A stretch of 64,000 nt of DNA from Planctomycetaceae bacterium (GTDB lineage Bacteria > Planctomycetota > Planctomycetia > Planctomycetales > Planctomycetaceae), in assembly GCA_014762625.1 (NCBI GenBank), contig JABURQ010000013.1, forward strand, positions 1-64,000, given 5' to 3'. Made by a program: the position numbers and the translations under genes. The notes beneath the pieces were generated by a model, which worked only from the letters and a program-made list of their open reading frames with translations, made no database searches and was not told where the DNA came from. Every line of letters begins with the position of its first letter. Position 1 is the first letter of the stretch. This document shows positions 29,937 through 40,024 of the stretch, one piece after another.

Positions 29937-31856
29937 ATGAAAAACTTTTTTCGCGCCTTAAACCAGACACGCAAACATTGGCCGTCATTGACGGCTTCCG
30001 CTGCCTGCTCGTTGATCGTCGCCGCATTGTGGGGAGCGAATATCGGTGCGTTTTTCCCGATTCTCGAAGTGACGATTCGAGGCCAGTCAGCGTTGGAATG
30101 GGTGGAAACGGAAATCGAGAAACATCAATCCGAAGTAACGCGACTCTCACAACAGAAGGAAGAGGCGGAAGTCGATCAGCTGGGTCCGGAGAATCTGGCG
30201 GCGATCCAGCAGGAGATCGACATTCACAAAGCCCAAGAGGCAAGTTTTTTGAAAATGAAACCCTGGATCGAAGCATACGTGCCGCGAGATCCGTTTCACA
30301 CCATCTGCTGGATCGTGGGTTTTCTCATCATTTCAACTCTGATCAAACACTTATTTCTGATCTCGAGCGAGTTACTGGTGGGACGCGTTTCGATCGATGT
30401 TTCCTGTAACCTGCGGAATCAGATCTTCGAAAAAGCGCTGCATATGGACCGGATCTCTTTTGAGAACTACGGACATGCCAATTTCATGACCACGACAGTC
30501 CATACCACCGAAATGCTCTCAAGCGGGCTGATGATGACGATGGGTGCGGCTCTCCGCGAACCGTTGAAAATTATCTCCTGTGTGATCGGGGCGTGTTACA
30601 TCTGCTGGAGATTGATGGTCTTGAGTTGTCTCGTTGCACCGCTAGTCGCGGTCATGCTTTATTTCACGACTCGAGCTTTGAAAGGAATCTCTCAAAGCGT
30701 CCTGGAGCGTGCCACCGGCTTTCATCACGTGCTTCATGAATCACTCAGCAATATCCAAACCGTCCAGGCCTTTCAGGGAGAAAAAGCCGAGCAGGAACGC
30801 TTCGAGAAATCCACGAACCTCGTGCGCATTTTCGGCCTGCGATTCATTTTTTACAGCTCACTCTCCAAACCGATCATTGAATTCCTGGGCGTCAGTATGC
30901 TCGGGATCAGCATCGTCTCCGGAGCGTATCTTGTCCTCAATCAACAGGATTCCATTCTGGGAATCCAGATCAGTGACGGCCAATTGGGCGTTTCATCGCT
31001 GCTCGTCTTTTTTGGAATGTTGATTGGGATCAGTGATCCACTGCGCAAACTTTCCACCGTTTATTCTTCAATTTATACGGGAACGGTAGCCGCCGATCAT
31101 CTCTTTAGATTGCTGGATCAATCAAGCCAGATTCAGGATCCTGAATCTCCGATACAAATCCCGAAACCTCACCAAAAAATTACGCTGGATAGCCTGGGGT
31201 TTCATTATTTACCAAACAACAAAGTTCTCCAGGGGGTTTCTCTAGAGATCCCCTATGGATCGACGGTCGCCATCATTGGAGCAAACGGTAGCGGAAAATC
31301 CACTTTGATCAATCTTCTCTGCCGGTTTTACGACCCGACTGAAGGAGGCATTCAGCTGGACGAGGTCGATTACCGCCAGATGACGATCGACGAAATTCGC
31401 TCCCGAATTGCCTTAGTGAATCAGCATACTCAGTTATTCAACGAAACCGTTCGATTCAACATCAAATACGGACACCCCGAAGCAACCGACGAAGAAATGA
31501 TGGCGGCCTCACAAGCCGCCCACGCAGATGAATTTATCAACACAGTGCTCCATAACGGTTACGACACGAATGTCGGACAGAACGGCAGTCGTCTCAGCGG
31601 CGGTCAACGACAACGCGTGGCATTGGCCAGAGCCCTGCTACGCGATCCCGAAATTCTGATCCTGGATGAGGCCACCAGCCAGATCGATATGCAAAGTGAA
31701 GAACTGATCCGACAATCTCTCGCCGAGCATAAAGGGGAACGAACCATGATCATCATCACCCACCGGGAAAAACTGCTCGAACTGGCGGACGAAATCTATC
31801 AGCTCGATCACGGCGTGCTCTCGCCCGTGGATGTGCCCTTTCGAAAAGCCGCCTGA
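29937..31856 (+). CDS. ABC exporter (membrane and ATPase domains fused)
   Basis: The 639-residue half-transporter of the MsbA/exporter type has an N-terminal six-helix membrane domain and a C-terminal nucleotide-binding domain with Walker A GANGSGKST (about residue 448), the signature LSGGQRQRVALARALL, and Walker B ILILDEATSQID. A charged helical insertion between the first two membrane helices (about residues 60-100, EVTRLSQQKEEAEVDQLG) looks like a periplasmic coiled coil. It most likely moves a lipid-linked glycan or lipid and works as a dimer. It sits 49 bases after the GT4 gene. Confidence 0.9.
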   Translation: MKNFFRALNQTRKHWPSLTASAACSLIVAALWGANIGAFFPILEVTIRGQSALEWVETEIEKHQSEVTRLSQQKEEAEVDQLGPENLAAIQQEIDIHKAQEASFLKMKPWIEAYVPRDPFHTICWIVGFLIISTLIKHLFLISSELLVGRVSIDVSCNLRNQIFEKALHMDRISFENYGHANFMTTTVHTTEMLSSGLMMTMGAALREPLKIISCVIGACYICWRLMVLSCLVAPLVAVMLYFTTRALKGISQSVLERATGFHHVLHESLSNIQTVQAFQGEKAEQERFEKSTNLVRIFGLRFIFYSSLSKPIIEFLGVSMLGISIVSGAYLVLNQQDSILGIQISDGQLGVSSLLVFFGMLIGISDPLRKLSTVYSSIYTGTVAADHLFRLLDQSSQIQDPESPIQIPKPHQKITLDSLGFHYLPNNKVLQGVSLEIPYGSTVAIIGANGSGKSTLINLLCRFYDPTEGGIQLDEVDYRQMTIDEIRSRIALVNQHTQLFNETVRFNIKYGHPEATDEEMMAASQAAHADEFINTVLHNGYDTNVGQNGSRLSGGQRQRVALARALLRDPEILILDEATSQIDMQSEELIRQSLAEHKGERTMIIITHREKLLELADEIYQLDHGVLSPVDVPFRKAA

Positions 31857-31975
31857 CAGTGAATGCGATTTGAGACGACCAAAATGAGGTTGGCAAGAAG
31901 CCGGGTCTCTGATAGAAGTCCAGAGAATGACTTCAGTCCGCTCGTCCGTGATACTCTACAGATTGTGGTAGCCCG

Positions 31976-32902
31976 ATGTTTGACCAATTCTGGGACGAAC
32001 TCCAACCCATCGCGCATTGGCGTCTCGACGACTATCAGGCGAGGGTCTCCACCGGATACGCGCGCATGAAAAATGCGCGAGTTGTGATCTGCGGACTCAC
32101 GAGAAATACCAGTCGCTATCTCCCCCAGACAATCCAGCGCATTGAGGCCCTGGGAGAGCAGTTTCAGGATTATCGAGTCGTGATTTATGAAAACGACTCG
32201 ATCGATAATACCCTCAGCATGCTGACGGACTGGGAACGACATAACCCCAACGTCACCATTCTCTCCGAAGAACGGCATGATCCCGTCAATCCCATGATGC
32301 GTTGTCCCTCGCGCGGCGATCGCATGGCGCGATACCGTAACGTCTATCGACAATATATCGCCGAGCATTTCAGCGATTTCGACTACGGAATCGTCGTCGA
32401 TACCGACTTGCCGGGAGGGTGGTCGCTGGAAGGAATCGCCAATTCATTCGGTCATTCTCGCTGGGATTTCATGGCTTCGAACGGCATCATCCGTAAGCAA
32501 TGCTTCCTGAATCAGAAAGAGTTTCAGTACGACGCCTGGGCATTCCGCCAGGACGAAGATTTTGAACCATTGTCTACAAAATACGTCAATCATCTCTCCT
32601 GGAACCGTGGAGAGCCGTTGGTTTCCGTCACCTCAGCGTTCGGAGGACTGGGCATTTATCGGATGCCCGCATTGGTCGAATGCGAATATCGGGGAGGAGA
32701 CTGCGAACACGTCGCCTTACATCGACAGATGAAGGAACGTGGGATGAATCGCCTCTATCTGAACCCGAGTCAGGTTGTCTATTACGGGCAGAAATACAGT
32801 CGCGTCTGGAGATGGGTGCGTTCCACGCAAAACCAGACGGCCTCGCTGCAGGAATTGGTAAAAACGAACCTGGCCCACGAAAAACAACTTGTGAATAACT
32901 GA
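31976..32902 (+). CDS. Glycosyltransferase (GT-A/CAP59-like)
   Basis: The 308-residue protein has a nucleotide-sugar-transferase-like fold. It includes ARVVICGLTRNTSRYLPQTI near the N-terminus, YRVVIYENDSIDNTLSMLTD, and a DxD-like acidic site in YGIVVDTDLPGGWSLEGI. The pattern resembles the CAP59/CMT1 mannosyltransferase group found mostly in fungi and in some bacteria, an assignment I hold loosely. It is the third gene of the glycan module, 120 bases after the ABC exporter. Confidence 0.75.
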   Translation: MFDQFWDELQPIAHWRLDDYQARVSTGYARMKNARVVICGLTRNTSRYLPQTIQRIEALGEQFQDYRVVIYENDSIDNTLSMLTDWERHNPNVTILSEERHDPVNPMMRCPSRGDRMARYRNVYRQYIAEHFSDFDYGIVVDTDLPGGWSLEGIANSFGHSRWDFMASNGIIRKQCFLNQKEFQYDAWAFRQDEDFEPLSTKYVNHLSWNRGEPLVSVTSAFGGLGIYRMPALVECEYRGGDCEHVALHRQMKERGMNRLYLNPSQVVYYGQKYSRVWRWVRSTQNQTASLQELVKTNLAHEKQLVNN

Positions 32903-32927
32903 AAGTCTTCTGACAAATCAGTGCGTC

Positions 32928-32953
32928 GCAAAATCGAGTTTTTCAACGGGCTG
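32928..32953. repeat. Copy of an IS/MITE end fragment
   Basis: These 26 bases are identical to 11691-11716, the right end of the MITE-like element. It abuts the stop codon of the MFS gene: the next bases TTAGGC supply its TAA stop. The copy probably marks an earlier insertion, and the end of the MFS protein may have been set by it. Confidence 0.7.
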
Positions 32954-34165
32954 TTAGGCATCCCGATCCGCTCGAGGGACACGCCAGAGCGTGAATGAGA
33001 TGAGTCCCGAAAAAGTAGCGATGGCGGCCAACGTGAGATACATGGCTCGATCGGTGAGGATCAGACCCGTCAATCCCGGTCCGAATGCGCCGATTCCAAA
33101 ACACATCAGGTTGCTGAATCCGTAGCCGGTACTCCGTCGTGAATCGGGAATCATCTCCGCGATGAGACTGTTGTAAATCGGCTGATTCATAAAGTGAATC
33201 AACGCCAGTAAGCAGGTCGCCAGTAAACGGAACGGCCCATCTGCAAACGCCATCCAGACCAAGGGCGGAACGTTCAGCAGCAGAATGGTCGTGAGTTGAC
33301 GATGTAAGCGAGAAGGGTCGGCAATCCGACCTGCGATCCCTTGCCCCACCGCCGCGCACAACAGCGTGATGGTTGCGAGCGAATTACGAAAACTTTCCGC
33401 CGACCAGCCATCGGGACGCAAGCCAGTCTTGTCGAGATAGCGGGGAAGAAAGTGCAGGAAAGAAGCGTAGACAAATCCGGACAACGCTCCCGCCATCACC
33501 AGTAACAAAAACCGCTTCCACGGAATCGGATGATTCGATGGAGGTTCGGTCGCTTTGGAATCCGTTCGCGGTTGGTCTCTCGCCGGTTCGGAAGTCACTT
33601 TAAGCCGTAAGAGTAAAACAGCGATCAGAAACGCCGGCGGGATTAAGACCAGATAGTATTCCCGCCAATCGACCGTTCCGGTCGAAAAGACCACCGAAGC
33701 CAGAAAAGGAGCCAACGCAATTCCCAGCGATCCGAAGATCCCGTGCCAGCCGAGCGCTTTTCCGCGCGTTTCTGGAGTGGTTTCGCGAGAGAGGAGCGAA
33801 AGACCGGCGGGATGATAGATACTGGCGAACGTTCCCATCGCCAGCATCATGACAAACAGCCAGAGCCAACTCGGAGCCCACCACACCCCCAACGCAGTCA
33901 TCATGCAACCAACCAGATAGACCAACAGCATCCGCTTCGAGCCATAACGATCCGTCAACCAACCCGCCAGCAGCGCTCCCAGACCGAACGGCAATCTCCA
34001 AGCGGTCCCCAATACGCCGGTTTGAGTTTTGGTGACTTCCAGGTCGTCGGCAATCATCAATTCGACCGCCGGCAAAGCATGTTCGAACATATGCACCATC
34101 GCGTGAGCGAACGATACCAGCAGAACAAGTCGGAAGGTCTGGGAGTTCATCGACGAATTTGCCAA
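32954..34165 (-). CDS. MFS transporter
   Basis: The 403-residue inner-membrane protein has about 12 spans. MFS loop motifs are visible after span two (AGWLTDRYGSKRMLLV) and in the second half (GQGIAGRIADPSRLHRQL). The substrate cannot be told from sequence; drug or sugar transport would be guesses. It sits next to the glycan cluster but on the opposite strand. Its stop codon overlaps an IS-end-like repeat. Confidence 0.9.
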   Translation of the reverse strand: MANSSMNSQTFRLVLLVSFAHAMVHMFEHALPAVELMIADDLEVTKTQTGVLGTAWRLPFGLGALLAGWLTDRYGSKRMLLVYLVGCMMTALGVWWAPSWLWLFVMMLAMGTFASIYHPAGLSLLSRETTPETRGKALGWHGIFGSLGIALAPFLASVVFSTGTVDWREYYLVLIPPAFLIAVLLLRLKVTSEPARDQPRTDSKATEPPSNHPIPWKRFLLLVMAGALSGFVYASFLHFLPRYLDKTGLRPDGWSAESFRNSLATITLLCAAVGQGIAGRIADPSRLHRQLTTILLLNVPPLVWMAFADGPFRLLATCLLALIHFMNQPIYNSLIAEMIPDSRRSTGYGFSNLMCFGIGAFGPGLTGLILTDRAMYLTLAAIATFSGLISFTLWRVPRADRDA

Positions 34166-34225
34166 CCGGATCGAGACCGGAACTCAGGAGAAAAAGGGGA
34201 GAGATTTCGGGGAGGGCGAGGAGGC

Positions 34226-34936
34226 TTACTTGTCTCGGATCGCGGCGCGTAAATGGGTGACGACCTGGGCTGCCAACTGTTGGGATCCCTCGGGGGTAAA
34301 ATGAACGTTTACGGGGCGCTGGATTTTCTCCAGTCGAGGTAGCGCGAACGAATACAAATCGTTGACGGAACCGCCCGCCTCCCGGACGATTTTTTTCGCC
34401 ACCGCGTTATAGCGTTCCACATCCTCCGGATCGCGATGCGGTTTGACCCCTCCCTCGGGAACGGGTGTGGTCGTGGCGAAAATGAGTTTGGCTCCGGTTG
34501 CCTGAAGCTTCTTCGTAATCTCGCGTAACTGCTTCTCGTAGTCCTCGAGTTCCGCCTGTCGCGGATCGTCGGGGTTGTTGGAATTCTGCCCGGAATCCGC
34601 CTGCACGCGTTTCAAATCGTGTAAGCCGAAGTTGAAATGAATGACGTCCCAGTTCCCGCCGTCGATCTTTAACCAACGGTCAATCTGCTTGACGCCGTTA
34701 TTCGTTCCGGCGCAATTTTCGGGACGAGTTTTTCCCGTTTTGGGATTTGGTTTCCCCATCGGTCGAATCACGACCGCTTCGTCCTTCATCATTTCCTGAA
34801 CGTAGGGGGTATAACCGATCGAGATCGAATCACCCAACAGCAGAACCCTCGGAAGCTTCTGATCTTCCGCGCTCAAAGTCGCCGTGAGTTGGCCCGCGAA
34901 GATAGACAAAACGCCAATCATCAATAACGTACGCAT
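34226..34936 (-). CDS. Secreted SGNH/GDSL hydrolase
   Basis: The product is 236 residues from the ATG at 34936, which follows AGGAAAGAG; an upstream frame would put a long polar tail before the signal peptide. The signal peptide is MRTLLMIGVLSIFAGQLTAT to about residue 25. Block I is PRVLLLGDSISIGYTPYVQ; WDVIHFNFGLHDLKRVQ and NVHFTPEGSQQLAAQV supply the other catalytic residues. It resembles the SGNH hydrolase at 24131, and the two lie on opposite sides of the glycan cluster. Confidence 0.88.
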   Translation of the reverse strand: MRTLLMIGVLSIFAGQLTATLSAEDQKLPRVLLLGDSISIGYTPYVQEMMKDEAVVIRPMGKPNPKTGKTRPENCAGTNNGVKQIDRWLKIDGGNWDVIHFNFGLHDLKRVQADSGQNSNNPDDPRQAELEDYEKQLREITKKLQATGAKLIFATTTPVPEGGVKPHRDPEDVERYNAVAKKIVREAGGSVNDLYSFALPRLEKIQRPVNVHFTPEGSQQLAAQVVTHLRAAIRDK

Positions 34937-35071
34937 GAGGTTCTCTTTCCTGAGAGAGTGAGCGATCAAAACAGACCACCACCATAGAGCGGAAAGATTG
35001 TGGAAGTCAATTCGCGACGACAACCTTTACCGCTGAGTCGCCCGAATCGAGAGCGGTTGACTACCTGCATT

Positions 35072-35521
35072 TCAGTCAACCGGATTACATTCCACGCACA
35101 CCCCTTTGATCAGAATTTCCTTAATCTCGCCGACTCTCGAAGTCGCACGGCGGCTGGGGGCGTCAAAATCGAGATCGGAAAGACACGTCACTCCCCCGCA
35201 ATCGAGACAGACAAAATGCGGGTGGGCCTGTTCGGCTTCTGTGCCCGGACCTCGGACTTCAAACCTCCAAACGTGATCGCCGAGCTCCGTTCGCGACAGA
35301 ATTTCCGCATCGACGAGATCGACCAAATTCCGAAACACGGTCGCCTTATCAATCCCCTGGGAGACCAGACGCTCGGAAACGTCCGCATGCGTTAGGGGGG
35401 ATTGCGCGCGGCTTAACTCTTTCAACACAGCCAACCGCGCGGCCGTACATCGCAAACCCGCCGCACGAATGCGGGACTGCATCGCTTCCACTTCCGTTTG
35501 GTCGGGGGAGTAAGAATTCAT
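35072..35521 (-). CDS. Fur-family metal or redox regulator
   Basis: The 149-residue DNA-binding protein has the N-terminal winged helix (LRCTAARLAVLKELSRAQSP, then SQGIDKATVFRNLVDLVDAEI) and the dimerisation half with a zinc site: CLDC at 105-108 and CVEC at 142-145, plus His100/His102 next to HPHFVCLDCGG. It could be Fur, Zur or PerR; the exact metal or signal cannot be told from the sequence alone. Confidence 0.88.
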   Translation of the reverse strand: MNSYSPDQTEVEAMQSRIRAAGLRCTAARLAVLKELSRAQSPLTHADVSERLVSQGIDKATVFRNLVDLVDAEILSRTELGDHVWRFEVRGPGTEAEQAHPHFVCLDCGGVTCLSDLDFDAPSRRATSRVGEIKEILIKGVCVECNPVD

Positions 35522-35675
35522 AGTTTTGCGAACTTGCCTGGAGCCGAAGAAGACTCTCGGCAGTATAACAGATCGATCTCAACAACGGGACTTGAGAGTT
35601 CTCCCGTTTCACATCAACACCGGAAGATTACCAACGCTTCAGAACGGATTCAGCGGAAAGCCCGCTGAAGGGCGT

Positions 35676-37535
35676 TCATTTCTCGCTAGAGGCGATCGGA
35701 TTCTTTCCCAAGAGGAGCGCCAGATCGAAGAGTAAGGTTTCGGCAGGGGTCATGGCTTGCTGACGTTGCAAAACATCTTTCGCCAACGCAGGATGATCGG
35801 TAATCAAACTATCCGCTCCGCGACGAATCATCGTGGCCATGGTCAATTCATCATTAACCGTCCAGGTCGCCACCTCTTTGCCGCGTAAGTGAGCCTGTTG
35901 AATGAACAATGGTGTCGCTAATGTGGTTTTAACGGCGTAAAAATCGACATCCACCCGTGTCAAATCGCTCATGGTGACGGCGGTCAACAGGCCAACCTCC
36001 CAATCTGGTCGCAATTTCTGGATCTTCTGAATTCCTTTGAGCTTCAAGGACATGACCTTCACATTGTCCTGCATACCGTATTCCTCAACCAGCTCGACCA
36101 CCCGCTGTTCGAGGTTTTGATCGTGTCCGTAATATTTCAGCTCGATATTCAAACCGACTTTGCCGCGGCAGACTTCGAGCACTTCCTCCAACGTCGGAAC
36201 GCGTTCCCGATGAAACTTGGGATCGAAGTAAGATCCGATATCAATTTGACGAAGTTCTTCCGCGGTCGCCTCCCAGATTTTGACATCCGCTCCTGACACT
36301 TTTTTCAGATCACTGTCGTGTGCCACGACAACCACACCATCTTTGGTTTCTTGCACGTCGATTTCGACCCAATCAGTTCCCTGCTCGATCGCTAATCTGA
36401 CCGCTGCCAACGTATTCTCGGGAGCTTCGCCGGACGCTCCGCGATGCGCGGTGACTTGCGTTTCGATGTCCCGATCGAGAGCGGCAAACCCCATCACCAC
36501 CAGGAAACCGGCCAACAAAGCAGCGATGCCCAGACCGAGTGTAAATCTGAGTCTCACCTTCCGTCGCCGGGAGGTGTCGGTCAATTGATCCATCTCGGGC
36601 AAAGTCAGTCTCTCTTCGTTGGCGAAGCGTAAAAACAGGTGAGTGATGACGATCGCCAGCGACAAACTGGCGACGACTTGACTGATTAAGTGGCCGATCA
36701 AGGTGATGAGCAGAATCAAAATGGCACTCACCACCAACATCGTCACGGAACCTCCACGGCCGGGATCCAGAATCCAGGCGACGAACAAGATCATCACCGC
36801 CAGACAAAAACCCAAGGCAAGGTTTGCTCCCGCCCAGGCCCCCATCGTCATGAGGACCCTGGCTTGCTGTCCCTGAAGACGATCCCGACTGATACCGAGC
36901 GCTCGTTGTGGGGAGCTATTTTCAAACAGGAGTAGCTGTATTGCGAAAGCCCAAATCACGATCTGTCTCAGGAGAACAATCAGCATCGCCAGCAAGTCGA
37001 TGCCGATTAAAACCACCGCCCACCAAAACCGGGGCGGTTTCTCGCTGAGATAATAATTGATGTCATGATTCGTCAGCAGCGCCAGGTACAAACCACCGCC
37101 CACAATCAGAAACGGGGCGACGCACCATAAAGCTTGTGCGATGATCCGCGACGTCAAGCGAAACAGATCAGCCGACCGTCTCACCAGAAAACGAAAGATA
37201 TCAATCACGCCGGATTTTCGCTGACGCGAATCGGCAAGCAGAAGAGACATCAAAGCGGCATACTTGAAAGCCAGAACCGCGAGAAATGCACCGCCGACAA
37301 TGATCGCTGTCAACCAACCCAGCGGATGAATCAGAAACAGGGCAATCTCGGTATCCGCCAGAACCTCCCGACCCGACAGCCGTAAAAATAGACGAAACAA
37401 TAAACTGACAATCGGCGAGAGCGCGATCAGGGCAATCAGTCTGAAGATTAAATCGGTGCTGAAGAGCGAGACGAAATTCCTCTTAAGATCCTTCCAGACG
37501 AGAGGAATCGTAATTTTTTGAGAGCTATCTACCAT
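35676..37535 (-). CDS. Glycerophosphodiester phosphodiesterase with N-terminal membrane domain
   Basis: The 619-residue protein has an N-terminal half with about eight membrane helices, matching the GDPD membrane-associated domain. The C-terminal catalytic half starts around residue 360 (VTAHRGASGEAPENTLAAVR, WVEIDVQETKDGVVVVAHDS). His, Arg, Glu and Asp active-site residues of the family are visible. It hydrolyses glycerophosphodiesters from lipids to glycerol-3-phosphate plus an alcohol. The later glpD gene (51521) might use the product. Confidence 0.9.
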   Translation of the reverse strand: MVDSSQKITIPLVWKDLKRNFVSLFSTDLIFRLIALIALSPIVSLLFRLFLRLSGREVLADTEIALFLIHPLGWLTAIIVGGAFLAVLAFKYAALMSLLLADSRQRKSGVIDIFRFLVRRSADLFRLTSRIIAQALWCVAPFLIVGGGLYLALLTNHDINYYLSEKPPRFWWAVVLIGIDLLAMLIVLLRQIVIWAFAIQLLLFENSSPQRALGISRDRLQGQQARVLMTMGAWAGANLALGFCLAVMILFVAWILDPGRGGSVTMLVVSAILILLITLIGHLISQVVASLSLAIVITHLFLRFANEERLTLPEMDQLTDTSRRRKVRLRFTLGLGIAALLAGFLVVMGFAALDRDIETQVTAHRGASGEAPENTLAAVRLAIEQGTDWVEIDVQETKDGVVVVAHDSDLKKVSGADVKIWEATAEELRQIDIGSYFDPKFHRERVPTLEEVLEVCRGKVGLNIELKYYGHDQNLEQRVVELVEEYGMQDNVKVMSLKLKGIQKIQKLRPDWEVGLLTAVTMSDLTRVDVDFYAVKTTLATPLFIQQAHLRGKEVATWTVNDELTMATMIRRGADSLITDHPALAKDVLQRQQAMTPAETLLFDLALLLGKNPIASSEK

Positions 37536-37923
37536 GCGCTCTTTCTACCCGAAGTGTCGATGGCTTTTGCCCGGCCCATTTCAGACAGACTCACGAATCA
37601 GCCCATCTGTTGCCGCAATCAGACAGATTATCTGTCGCTCAAAGTCTTCTCCGCTGGACACAATCTCCGCCTGCAAATCTTAGGCGAGCAGAGCTGGAAA
37701 ACAATTATCGAGAAGACGAGATTGATGGATTCAACCCACAATCGGCGACCAAACAAAGAGTGTTTTGGCTCATGAAATGGAGAATGTGTTCCACCGGCCG
37801 CTTTCTTCCGAAAGCCGTTCTCGCCCCGAAAAGTGAATTCAGAGGATATCTTCTATATCAACGTAGTGCAAAAGACGGTCAGCCAATGTATTGGTCGACT
37901 GATCTCGGAGAAACTGCGTTGAC
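37536..37923. other. Gene-free stretch between GDPD and cysE genes
   Basis: This 388-base stretch shows no convincing gene. It holds the upstream region of the minus-strand GDPD gene and the downstream side of cysE. No terminator hairpin, repeat or RNA gene was seen. Confidence 0.45.
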
Positions 37924-38859
37924 TTACGACGCGTCGCGGAATCGCAATTGCGGCTTCTCGATCGTCACCATCGTATTCGCGGGCACGCTCTTCATCAGCG
38001 ACACGCTCGCCCCGACCACCGAATTCCTCCCGATCACGGTGTCGCCGCCGAGGATCGTCGCGTTGGCGTAGATCACCACGTTCTCTTCAATCGTCGGGTG
38101 GCGTTTCTGACCTCTGATAAGGTTCCCCGACTCGTCCTTCGGAAAGCTCAACGCCCCCAGGGTGACCCCCTGATAGATCTTTACGTTGGCGGCGATCTCG
38201 CAGGTCTCACCCACCACCACACCGGTTCCGTGATCGATGAAGAAGGACGATCCGATCCGGGCTCCCGGATGAATGTCGATACCGGTCAGTGAATGCGACC
38301 ATTCGGAGATCATGCGCGGAATCAACGGCACATCAAGCAGATAGAGTTCGTGAGCCAGGCGATGCATGGTAATCGCTTCGAGTCCCGGATAGCAGAAAAT
38401 GATTTCATCGAGGCCACTGGCGGCGGGATCGCCGACATAAGCGGCTTCCACATCGGAAGAGATCAGTTCCCGCAACTGCGGGATTTTTTCGAGAAAGCGG
38501 ATCGTTTTTTCCTGGCCGACGGCTTCGAAGTCGGTCTCTTTATTATCTTCGCATTTGAGATGATGTTCGATCTGGTGAGTATGTCGCAGTGCGCGGGCGA
38601 TTTGCTGGGTCAATCGATCGTGCAGGCTGTCGATCATGTCACCGACGTAGAAGGTGACGTTTCCCAGATGCAGATTTTGCCGCTTCCGATAGCCCGGAAA
38701 GATAATTTCTTTCAGATCTTCGGCGATCTGGTAAATCGTTTCGCGATTGGGAAGCGGACAGTGGCCGAGCTGATTGATGTTTCCGATTTCGTGATAGGTG
38801 GCCACGATCCGGTCGGTCAGTTCGGGGAGTTGTTCTTTCAGTCGAATGTCGGTGGCCAT
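37924..38859 (-). CDS. cysE: Serine O-acetyltransferase
   Basis: The 311-residue protein makes O-acetylserine from serine and acetyl-CoA in cysteine synthesis. The C-terminal hexapeptide-repeat beta-helix includes [39 protein letters not shown] and [19 protein letters not shown]. The N-terminal helical region (about 1-150) fits the long EpsC/CysE form. The catalytic His-Asp pair (DIHPG and DHGTG) is present. No O-acetylserine sulfhydrylase gene follows in this window. Confidence 0.9.
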   Translation of the reverse strand: MATDIRLKEQLPELTDRIVATYHEIGNINQLGHCPLPNRETIYQIAEDLKEIIFPGYRKRQNLHLGNVTFYVGDMIDSLHDRLTQQIARALRHTHQIEHHLKCEDNKETDFEAVGQEKTIRFLEKIPQLRELISSDVEAAYVGDPAASGLDEIIFCYPGLEAITMHRLAHELYLLDVPLIPRMISEWSHSLTGIDIHPGARIGSSFFIDHGTGVVVGETCEIAANVKIYQGVTLGALSFPKDESGNLIRGQKRHPTIEENVVIYANATILGGDTVIGRNSVVGASVSLMKSVPANTMVTIEKPQLRFRDAS

Positions 38860-39238
38860 GGCCGCTTCCTCTGTCTATCAAACGCGAAAATCTGTCGGTC
38901 CAGCGGGCGTTCCTGGAAAGAATATCCGGGTTTTGCGGAGTTTTTGGACAAACAGCCTTACTCAAGATCGACGAAAATCGGGCCTGGATTCAGCCAGAGT
39001 CCCTTCCTGAACGAGTCGCTCGACCGTTTTTGTCGCTACTGCCGTTATATCTTGACACATCTCGCGAGGAAAAGTCGCCCGCAAACGGCTATTTTTTTGT
39101 AACCCGTTAATTCCAAACGACTTTCATCTTGTGAAGAGTCAACGATCCGATTCAGGAATTGAACGCGACACGCCGATAACAGAAAGAGAATCCGATGAAC
39201 CCCCTCTCCGCGCCGGCCGTGCGCCGCCCTCCTGAATC
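38860..39238. other. Divergent upstream region of cysE and the CPBP gene
   Basis: This 379-base stretch separates cysE (minus) from the CPBP protease gene (plus) and should hold both promoters. A TTGACA hexamer lies at about 39052 but has no matching -10 at proper spacing. Nothing else stands out. Confidence 0.4.
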
Positions 39239-40012
39239 ATGCCCGACGAACAACGTTCCCTCTACGCTGCGAAATCCGCTGACGTTGCTCCCGATTACTG
39301 GGAGTTAACCCGGCAACCGCTGCCGTCTGCACTCTTTCTGTTGCCGCTGTTACTGGTCTACGAACTCGGTGTGATCTGGTTTGCTCACGCGGGAGAACTG
39401 ACGGTTCGGAACGGTGCCGATCACTGGATTCGCGAAGGCTTGCTGTCGGTCGGTTTTCAACAGGTACATCTTTTGCCGACGCTGGTTTTGCTGGCGTTGG
39501 GAGCGTGGCATCTGATCGGCAAGTACCCGCATAAAGTCTCGGGGGAATTGATGACGGGCATGCTGGCGGAGAGCGTCCTGTTTGCGGTCTTGCTGGTCGT
39601 CATCGGACAAACTCAGGACCTTCTCTTTCATCAATGGTCGATTCCCGATCCGTTGTCATTCCTGCCGGAACGAGCCGGCGCCACCGCCATCAGTTACATC
39701 GGCGCGGGGATCTACGAAGAAGTGCTGTTTCGCGGCATGCTCTGCACCTTGATTTACGCCGGGGGACGGAGCCTGAAGATCCCGGTGTCAGCCTGTCTTA
39801 TCTTCGCGATGATCTCGTCGAGCGTCTTGTTTTCGTACGCGCACTACATCGGACCGGCCGCCGATCAGTATTCGCACTTCAGCTTTTTATTTCGTGCCTG
39901 TGCGGGGATGTACTTCGCGGGACTTTATTTCTGCCGGGGACTGGGGATCGCCATCGGCGCTCATACGGCGTACGACCTGCTGGTTGGTTTGTTACTGCCC
40001 GCCATGATGTGA
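39239..40012 (+). CDS. CPBP family intramembrane metalloprotease
   Basis: The 257-residue membrane protein has about six to seven helices and the Abi/CAAX (Rce1-type) signature: EEVLFR at residues 160-165 with ICS-like context GAGIYEEVLFRGMLCTLIYA, FSYAHYIGPAAD (His) and GAHTAYDLLVG (His). These residues form the metal-dependent active site. The likely role is membrane-protein or prenyl-type proteolysis. The target is unknown. It converges with the membrane protein at 40025. Confidence 0.88.
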   Translation: MPDEQRSLYAAKSADVAPDYWELTRQPLPSALFLLPLLLVYELGVIWFAHAGELTVRNGADHWIREGLLSVGFQQVHLLPTLVLLALGAWHLIGKYPHKVSGELMTGMLAESVLFAVLLVVIGQTQDLLFHQWSIPDPLSFLPERAGATAISYIGAGIYEEVLFRGMLCTLIYAGGRSLKIPVSACLIFAMISSSVLFSYAHYIGPAADQYSHFSFLFRACAGMYFAGLYFCRGLGIAIGAHTAYDLLVGLLLPAMM

Positions 40013-40024
40013 ATCTGAGAGCGT

